Assembly: GCA_030824295.1 (NCBI GenBank)
Contig: JAVBYA010000454.1
Span: forward strand, 1-11,542
Length of the DNA: 11,542 nt
Origin: Bacteroidota bacterium
Lineage (GTDB): Bacteria > Bacteroidota > Ignavibacteria > UBA10030 > UBA8401
Direction of reading: 5' to 3'
Shown here: positions 6,885-11,542 of the stretch, piece by piece
Layout of the letters: each line of letters begins with the position of its first letter
Position numbering within the stretch: the first letter of the stretch is position 1
The notes under the pieces: generated by a model
Told to the model about the DNA's origin: nothing
Seen by the model: the letters and a program-made list of their open reading frames with translations, nothing else
Database searches by the model: none
Position numbers and translations under genes: made by a program

Positions 6885-7244
6885 ATGGTAGAGGAGAAGA
6901 AATATGATTTGGAACAGCGGACGGAGAAGGTTGCCGGTGATGTTGCAGTATTGTGTAATAGTTTATTCGGCTCGGTTTCGAATAGGGAGCACTGTAAACA
7001 GGTGGTAAGGTCTAGTGGCTCTATCGCAGCGAACTACATCGAAGCGAACGAAGCGTTGAGTAAAAAGGATTTTATCTATCGGCTGAAGATCTGCAGAAAA
7101 GAAGCAAAAGAGACAGCAATGTGGTTTCGGATCATGATGAGAACGAATATTGAGAATGATCATACAGAGATAAAAATGTTGTTGGAAGAATCGATCGAGT
7201 TGAAGAGAATATTTGCAGCAATCATCATTAAATCAGGCGGATAA
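6885..7244 (+). CDS. Four helix bundle protein (S23 / 23S rRNA IVS-encoded family)
   Basis: A 119-residue protein of the S23 family, small four-helix proteins that form pentamers related to the Avd accessory protein of diversity-generating retroelements. Their own function is unknown. Diagnostic features are the N-terminus EEKKYDLEQRTEKVAGDV, the central VRSSGSIAANYIEANEA (41-57), and SKKDFIYRLKICRKEAKET (59-77). The C-terminal helix holds MLLEESIELKRIFAAII. The length fits the family. The ATG at 6885 is the natural start. The open frame reaches further upstream only because it is a shadow of dacB. A weak AGG lies 3 nt before the ATG. Base composition is more AT-rich than in the flanking genes. 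Inverted heptamer repeats flank it. It has no obvious link to the peptidoglycan or tRNA synthetase genes beside it. Confidence 0.88.
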   Translation: MVEEKKYDLEQRTEKVAGDVAVLCNSLFGSVSNREHCKQVVRSSGSIAANYIEANEALSKKDFIYRLKICRKEAKETAMWFRIMMRTNIENDHTEIKMLLEESIELKRIFAAIIIKSGG

Positions 7245-7251
7245 CACTCCG

Positions 7252-7282
7252 TTTGGGATTTGTTTATTGGGATTTGGAATTT
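7252..7282 (+). repeat. Right heptamer-type array, inverted relative to the left array
   Basis: GGGATTTG occurs at 7255 and again at 7269 (14 nt, two heptads apart), the second followed by GAATTT. Bases 7269-7282 are complementary to 6841-6854 except for one G-U position. The array ends at the base immediately before the lysS ATG. It also reads in frame with lysS from a TTG at 7253, which is not the likely start. Confidence 0.8.
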
Positions 7283-8809
7283 ATGAGCCAGGAATTGCAT
7301 TCAGAGTATCATGAAGAGTTAAATGTATTGATGTCCCGCCGCCGCGAGGAGCTCGATCATCTTCGCACGGCAGGTGTCGATCCCTATCCGCACACATTCG
7401 AACGGAATGCCGGCGCGAAGGAGATCCTCGATACGTTCAAGGATGAGATGCCGCAGTGGACCGTTGCCGTTGCCGGACGCGTCATGTCCATCCGCAGGAT
7501 GGGGAAAGCCTCATTCTGTCATCTGCAGGACATGACCGGAAGGATCCAGACCTATCTGAAGAAGGATGAACTGGGAGATGCGTACGACCAGTTCAAACTG
7601 ATGGATATCGGCGATATCATCGGAGTGGAAGGGTTCGTCTTCCGAACCAAAATGGGAGAGGTCTCCATCCATGCACAGCGGCTCGTACTCCTGTCAAAAT
7701 CCCTGCGTCCTCTGCCGGTGGTGAAAGAGAAGACCGACGAGCAGGGGAATAAGGTCACGTTCGACCCGTTCTCGGATAAAGAATTGCGTTACCGTCAACG
7801 CTATGTCGACCTTGTGGTCAACCCTGCAGTGAAAGAGACCTTCATCAAACGCTCCATGATCCTCCGGCAGATGCGCCGCTTTCTGGATGAGAAGAATTTC
7901 CTGGAAGTGGAAACACCGGCACTGCAGCCCATGTACGGCGGCGCCAGCGCTCGTCCGTTCGAAACACACCACAATGCCTTGGACATCCCGCTGTACCTCC
8001 GCATTGCGGATGAACTCTATTTGAAAAGACTTATCGTCGGCGGATTCGACGGCGTCTACGAGATCGCAAAGGATTTCCGGAACGAAGGGATGGACCGCAC
8101 GCATAATCCTGAGTTCACGATGATGGAGCTGTACGTTGCCTACCGCGACTATCTCTGGATGATGGAACTGGTGGAGCAGATGGTCTTCTCTGTTGCACAA
8201 TCGCTCAATGCAAGCGCCAAGGTGACCCTCGGCGGCAAAGAGATAGACTTCACCCCGCCGTGGCAGCGGCTGACGATGTTCGGTGCCATCGAGAAACATA
8301 GCGGCAAGCAGCTGCGCGGCATGTCCGAAGCGGAACTCCGCTCTGTTGCGAAGGAACTCCACATCGACCTCGATCCGAAGATCGGTTCCGGCAAGATCAT
8401 CGACGAGATCTTCAGTGTTACCGTTCAGTCCCATCTCATCCAGCCCACATTCATCATGGACTATCCGGTGGAACTGTCACCGCTTGCCAAGAAGCACCGC
8501 AGCGAACCGGGACTCGTGGAACGCTTCGAAGGGTTCGTCAACGGTCAGGAGATCTGTAACGCATTCTCCGAACTCAACGATCCGCTCGACCAGCGCGCAC
8601 GCTTCGAAGAACAGGTGCGTCTGCGCGAACGGGGCGACGACGAAGCGCAGACCATGGATGAGGACTTCCTCCGCGCGCTGGAATACGGTATGCCCCCCAC
8701 GGCAGGACTCGGCATCGGTATCGACCGTCTGGTGATGCTGTTGACGGAGCAGGACCATATCCGCGATGTCATTTTCTTCCCGCAAATGCGTCCGGAGAAG
8801 GGGATCTGA
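7283..8809 (+). CDS. lysS: Lysyl-tRNA synthetase, class II
   Basis: Charges tRNA(Lys) with lysine in the cytoplasm. The product from ATG 7283 is 508 residues, a normal length. The N-terminal OB-fold anticodon-binding domain spans about 50-160 (VAVAGRVMSIRRMGKASFCH, DMTGRIQTYLKKDEL). The class II core holds FLEVETPALQPMYGGASARP, motif 2 (DFRNEGMDRTHNPEFTMMEL, Arg266) and motif 3 (GLGIGIDRLVMLL, Arg482). The open frame extends back to a TTG at 7253, but those ten residues are encoded by the repeat array and are unlikely to belong to the protein. An ATG at 7331 (before SRRREELDHLRTAG) is a possible shorter start. There is no Shine-Dalgarno sequence. The inverted-repeat arm could affect access to the start codon. 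Confidence 0.96.
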   Translation: MSQELHSEYHEELNVLMSRRREELDHLRTAGVDPYPHTFERNAGAKEILDTFKDEMPQWTVAVAGRVMSIRRMGKASFCHLQDMTGRIQTYLKKDELGDAYDQFKLMDIGDIIGVEGFVFRTKMGEVSIHAQRLVLLSKSLRPLPVVKEKTDEQGNKVTFDPFSDKELRYRQRYVDLVVNPAVKETFIKRSMILRQMRRFLDEKNFLEVETPALQPMYGGASARPFETHHNALDIPLYLRIADELYLKRLIVGGFDGVYEIAKDFRNEGMDRTHNPEFTMMELYVAYRDYLWMMELVEQMVFSVAQSLNASAKVTLGGKEIDFTPPWQRLTMFGAIEKHSGKQLRGMSEAELRSVAKELHIDLDPKIGSGKIIDEIFSVTVQSHLIQPTFIMDYPVELSPLAKKHRSEPGLVERFEGFVNGQEICNAFSELNDPLDQRARFEEQVRLRERGDDEAQTMDEDFLRALEYGMPPTAGLGIGIDRLVMLLTEQDHIRDVIFFPQMRPEKGI

Positions 8810-8867
8810 CCTTCGGTGGAACCTTCGGAACAACCATTTCATTTACAATTATAGCGAAATTCGTCGT

Positions 8868-8927
8868 ATGCAGGTCACATCCTCAGCTGCACGGCTTGCA
8901 TTTGGACTGTTTTTCTTGTTAGTTTGA
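8868..8927 (+). other. Hydrophobic 19-codon micro-ORF in the lysS-ctpA gap
   Basis: In the 234-nt gap an ATG at 8868 opens 19 codons ending Leu-Ala-Phe-Gly-Leu-Phe-Phe-Leu-Leu-Val before TGA 8925-8927. It has a short polar start and a hydrophobic end but no ribosome binding site. It lies upstream of the candidate promoter at 8983, so it would not be in the same leader. It may be chance. Confidence 0.12.
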
Positions 8928-8982
8928 AAGAATGGCGTCTGTCTTCCGCAATAAATTATCCCGATGAACGTCTGCAGAGTAG

Positions 8983-8988
8983 TATAAT
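8983..8988 (+). promoter_or_regulatory. Candidate -10 box for ctpA
   Basis: A perfect TATAAT lies at 8983-8988, 55 nt before the preferred ctpA ATG, in the only intergenic gap over 200 nt. No good -35 hexamer is visible at 16-18 nt spacing, so this is a weak call based on the -10 box and position. I see no convincing intrinsic terminator for lysS in the gap. Confidence 0.3.
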
Positions 8989-9031
8989 CTATCACTGTTC
9001 AATCATCCGAACCATTATGAGAGAAGATATC

Positions 9032-9036
9032 AGGAG
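9032..9036 (+). promoter_or_regulatory. Ribosome binding site deciding the ctpA start
   Basis: AGGAG lies 7 nt before ATG 9044. The earlier in-frame ATG at 9017 has no such sequence, and a start at 9044 puts Met-Lys-Lys-Arg directly before the hydrophobic signal segment. Confidence 0.65.
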
Positions 9037-9043
9037 CGTGCTT

Positions 9044-10666
9044 ATGAAGAAAAGGTTCTCGATCCCGTTGATCACTACGGTCTTTTTGATCGCATTCATC
9101 GGCGGCACACAGGTGAACCACCTCATTTCAGGCGATAACATCTATGAACAGCTCTCCAAGTTCAAGGATGTATTGAGCCTGACAGAGAAATATTACGTTG
9201 AGGATGTCGATACCAAGAACCTCACCGAGCACGCTATCACCGGCTTTCTGAATGAACTCGATCCTCATTCTGTCTATATCAAGCCCCAGCAGATGCAGAA
9301 AGTGACGGAGGATTTCCAGGGACGGTTCGAAGGGATCGGCGTGGAATTCTCTATCGTGAACGATACTATCACTGTTGTGCAGCCGATCGGCGGAGGTCCG
9401 AGTGCAACTCTCGGCATCATGTCCAATGATAAGATCGTCCGGATCGACGGGAAAAGCTCTGTCGGGTTCACCACGGAACAAGTGATGAAGGGCCTGAAAG
9501 GCCCCAAAGGAACGAAGGTATCGGTGAGCATTCACCGTGTGGGGAACAAGGAACTGTTGGAATTCGAGATCGTCCGCGATGTCATTCCGCTCTACAGTGT
9601 TGATGTCTCAACGATGCTCAACGATAAGGTCGGGTATATCAATGTGACCCGTTTTGCCGAAACGACCAACAAAGAGATGGTCGCAGCACTGACCAAATTG
9701 AAGGGTCAGGGGATGAAACAATTGGTGCTGGACCTCCGCTCCAATCCGGGCGGTTACCTGGACCAGGCGGTGAAGATGTCCGATCTGTTCCTGGAAGCCG
9801 ATCCGAACGGCGCGCCGCGCAAGATCGTATATACGCTCAGCCGCCGCAATGAGTACAATGAGGAATATTTCGCGTATACGAACAACAATGATTATGAGAA
9901 GATGCCGCTCATCATCCTGCTCTCGAACGGTTCGGCCTCGGCAAGCGAGATCGTTTCCGGTGCCATGCAGGACTGGGACCGCGGGTTGATCGTCGGTGAA
10001 ACGAGCTTCGGCAAGGGGCTGGTACAGCGGCAATTCCCGCTCTCGGATGGTTCGGCATTGCGTCTGACCATCTCCCGCTATTATACGCCGAGCGGCCGCC
10101 TCATCCAGCGTTCCTATGAGAACAAGGACAAATATCAGGAGGAGGCTTTCACGCGTGAGGAGGAAGAGGGGGAGAACATAGAGCATAAGGAGAGTGCTGC
10201 CGATACATCCCGTCCGAAGTTCAAGACATCAAAAGGCCGCGTCATCCTTGGCGGGGGCGGTATCACTCCGGACTTCATCGTGAAACCGGGCAGCATCACC
10301 AAATATTCCGTGCAGCTCAACCGCCGGAACATGTTCTATGAGTTCATCGCAGGTTACCTGACCCGTTCCGGCGATCAGATCAAGAACAAATACAAGTCCG
10401 ATCTGATCGGATTCAACAAGAACTACGTCATCGATGAAGCGATGATGAACGAATTCATCGCCTTCGCGAAAGAGAAGAAGATCGAGTTCGTCGAAGAGGA
10501 CTTCAAAAAGGACAAGGATTATATCGAAGCGCGTTTGAAAGCGTACATCGCTCGCAATTTCTGGAACAACGAAGGGTGGTATTCTGTACTGCTCGGTATC
10601 GACAGCCAGGTGAAGAAAGCGATCTCGCTCTTTCCGGAAGCGGAGAAATTCGCGCGACTGAACTGA
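9044..10666 (+). CDS. ctpA: Carboxyl-terminal processing peptidase (S41 family, CtpA/Prc type)
   Basis: Envelope serine protease that binds C-terminal tails of substrates with a PDZ domain and degrades or trims them. From ATG 9044 the product is 540 residues. Residues 1-25 are a Lys/Arg-led hydrophobic signal or anchor (PLITTVFLIAFIGG). The PDZ domain spans about 85-170 (GRFEGIGVEFSIVNDTITVV, KIVRIDGKS). The protease core contains VLDLRSNPGGYLDQAVKMSD and NGSASASEIVSGAMQDWDRG with Ser299 as nucleophile (codon 9938). GETSFGKGLVQ follows with Lys324 (codon 10013). The 25-residue Ser-Lys spacing matches the Ser/Lys dyad of plant D1 processing protease. Near residue 400 lies ITPDFIVKPG, typical of the family, followed by an uncharacterised C-terminal region rich in Lys and Glu. 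The alternative starts at 9017 and further upstream only lengthen the N-terminus before the signal. The next gene follows after 10 nt. Confidence 0.95.
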   Translation: MKKRFSIPLITTVFLIAFIGGTQVNHLISGDNIYEQLSKFKDVLSLTEKYYVEDVDTKNLTEHAITGFLNELDPHSVYIKPQQMQKVTEDFQGRFEGIGVEFSIVNDTITVVQPIGGGPSATLGIMSNDKIVRIDGKSSVGFTTEQVMKGLKGPKGTKVSVSIHRVGNKELLEFEIVRDVIPLYSVDVSTMLNDKVGYINVTRFAETTNKEMVAALTKLKGQGMKQLVLDLRSNPGGYLDQAVKMSDLFLEADPNGAPRKIVYTLSRRNEYNEEYFAYTNNNDYEKMPLIILLSNGSASASEIVSGAMQDWDRGLIVGETSFGKGLVQRQFPLSDGSALRLTISRYYTPSGRLIQRSYENKDKYQEEAFTREEEEGENIEHKESAADTSRPKFKTSKGRVILGGGGITPDFIVKPGSITKYSVQLNRRNMFYEFIAGYLTRSGDQIKNKYKSDLIGFNKNYVIDEAMMNEFIAFAKEKKIEFVEEDFKKDKDYIEARLKAYIARNFWNNEGWYSVLLGIDSQVKKAISLFPEAEKFARLN

Positions 10667-10676
10667 TCGAACAATT

Positions 10677-11537
10677 ATGCATATTCCAAGAATACTTACG
10701 CTGATCATCAGCGGCGCCCTGATGGCGTTGCTGATGATCGTCATGTCACCTGTCGTTACGCACCGCACGCTGGAAGCCGTCGCACCGTCCTCTGTTCTAC
10801 TGCAAATGCCCGGCGAAGAGGGTGCCTTTCTCATCGGGGAGGAACTCGTCTATAACGTCAGTTACTCCATTTTTGATATCGGCTCCATCAAATTGCAGAT
10901 ACTGGATACGGCGCGCCGCAATGGTGTGATGGTCTATAAGGCGAAAGCGTTCGCTGATTCGTACAGCGGATTGCCGTTCGTGGACCTGCATCAGGTCTTC
11001 TATACTGAAATGGACGAGGAGACATTCTCCCAGTTCTTCATCACCCATAACACGGGGAAACCGGCAAAAATGCCGTATGTGAAGTATACATACAATTATA
11101 AGAAGAACAAGATGATGTACGAAATGGGCACGGAACCCGGTCCGGTCATCATGAAGACAGGCGAGGAACCGGTCTTGGAGCGTCATTTGGATGGTCTCTC
11201 ACTCTTCTTCTACGCCAGGAAGAATTTCAAACAGTCCAAGAAATACAGCGTCCCCGTACTGGTCAATGAGAAATCGTTCAAGACCCATTTCAATTTCATG
11301 AACAAGATCGGAGAGCAGAAGATCGATGCCGTGAAGTATCCGGTACGGACCGTGGAATTCGACGGCACGTCGGATTTCACCGGAGTGTTCGGTATGACAG
11401 GATATTTCCAGGGGTATTTCAGTGATGATGAAGCCGGCATCCCGATCGTAGCTAAGATGAAGGTCATCCTCGGAAGCGTCCACATCGAATTGATGAAATG
11501 GAACAGACCGGGATGGGCTCCCCCGAAGGCGCTCTGA
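10677..11537 (+). CDS. DUF3108-like exported protein of unknown function
   Basis: A 286-residue protein with an N-terminal hydrophobic segment at about 5-26 (ILTLIISGALMALLMIVM), probably a signal peptide or anchor, so it is exported. The body is rich in predicted beta strands: GEELVYNVSYSIFDIGSIKL near residue 53, YTYNYKKNKMMYEM near 142, then DGLSLFFYARKNF and a C-terminal TGYFQGYFSDDEAGIPIVAKMKV. The GEELxYxVSY...GSIKL opening and the late DDEAGIPI phrase are what I associate with DUF3108 proteins, which have no established role. It begins 10 nt after ctpA without a Shine-Dalgarno sequence, so co-expression with the envelope protease is likely. Its TGA (11535-11537) overlaps an ATG at 11536, where another gene may begin beyond the window. 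Confidence 0.8.
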   Translation: MHIPRILTLIISGALMALLMIVMSPVVTHRTLEAVAPSSVLLQMPGEEGAFLIGEELVYNVSYSIFDIGSIKLQILDTARRNGVMVYKAKAFADSYSGLPFVDLHQVFYTEMDEETFSQFFITHNTGKPAKMPYVKYTYNYKKNKMMYEMGTEPGPVIMKTGEEPVLERHLDGLSLFFYARKNFKQSKKYSVPVLVNEKSFKTHFNFMNKIGEQKIDAVKYPVRTVEFDGTSDFTGVFGMTGYFQGYFSDDEAGIPIVAKMKVILGSVHIELMKWNRPGWAPPKAL

Positions 11538-11542
11538 TGGGG

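Larger units (their letters stand above)
6827..7282 (+). mobile_element. IVS-like AT-rich cassette carrying a four-helix-bundle gene
   Basis: This 456-nt stretch fills the interval from the dacB stop to the lysS start. It consists of a TTCCAAA heptamer array, a 119-codon S23-type gene and a TTTGGGA/TTTGGAA array. The two arrays are mutually inverted: 6841-6854 can pair with 7269-7282 over 14 positions with one G-U wobble. The cassette's gene is 41% GC by hand count (148 of 360), visibly lower than its neighbours. S23 proteins are known from intervening sequences in 23S rRNA genes bounded by complementary ends. That this copy arrived as a unit is my inference. No transposase, and no target duplication that I can recognise, is present. 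Confidence 0.45.

Noticed and set aside
7253..7282. lysS start at TTG 7253
   Set aside because: The extra residues are translated repeat array. The ATG at 7283 gives a normal LysRS N-terminus.
8797..8828. Terminator after lysS (GAAGG/CCTTC and a repeated ACCTTCGG)
   Set aside because: The stem is only 5 bp and no T-run follows. The ACCTTCGG copies at 8809 and 8821 are direct, not inverted.
8901..8926. Bacteroidota-type -33 TTTG / -7 TAnnTTTG promoter before ctpA
   Set aside because: The -7 box is one base short (TAGTTTG) and the spacing is about 15 nt instead of 19-21.

Overview
The window carries ten genes, all on the + strand and mostly packed end to end: trpS (5' end missing), scpA, scpB, an rRNA pseudouridine synthase of the RluB type, malQ, a lipoprotein form of DacB/PBP4, a small four-helix-bundle (S23/IVS-type) protein, lysS, a CtpA-type S41 peptidase, and a DUF3108-like envelope protein. 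All but one are housekeeping or envelope genes of a chromosomal core region. Their protein style, the lack of strong Shine-Dalgarno sequences before most of them, the S23 gene with its AT-rich heptamer repeats and the cryptic Arg/Gly-rich RluB extension suggest the Bacteroidota/Chlorobiota/Ignavibacteria group, in a mid-GC member. This placement is an inference from protein style and not a measured phylogeny.

Layout: trpS ends 17 nt before scpA. scpA and scpB (1-3 kb) encode the kleisin and winged-helix subunits of the SMC-ScpAB condensin. scpB runs into the pseudouridine synthase, and the overlap as read is long. malQ (4-alpha-glucanotransferase) and dacB (D-Ala-D-Ala carboxypeptidase) follow with gaps under 20 nt. 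A 456-nt AT-rich segment holding the four-helix-bundle gene fills the space from the dacB stop codon to the lysS start codon, and heptamer repeats in inverted orientation flank it. After lysS comes a 234-nt gap, the only sizeable one, with a candidate promoter. It precedes ctpA and the DUF3108-like gene, which are 10 nt apart.

The most striking signal is at the scpB-rluB junction. Between 2373 and 2969 two + frames are open. The frame that continues into RluB encodes a Gly/Arg/Ser/Lys-rich tract with recurrent Gly-Gly-Lys-Arg motifs. Compared copy against copy, these differ almost only at third codon positions of that frame, so that frame was, or is, selected as protein. It has no ATG/GTG/TTG start, but an AAGGAG sits 7 nt before an ATC codon at 2436, followed by A (ATCA). 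A single C-to-G change at 2438 would turn ATCA into ATGA, a classic overlapping stop/start. ScpB would then end after 293 residues, and the pseudouridine synthase would begin Met-Arg-Lys and be 437 residues long. As given, ScpB instead reads through into a 195-residue acidic tail and RluB is left with a downstream GTG. This is either a real mutation, a true AUC start with dual-frame coding, or a single-base consensus error.

The second unusual element is the S23-type gene with its inverted repeats. It resembles the intervening sequences found in 23S rRNA genes but lies in a protein-gene intergenic space, with one repeat arm ending exactly at the lysS ATG.
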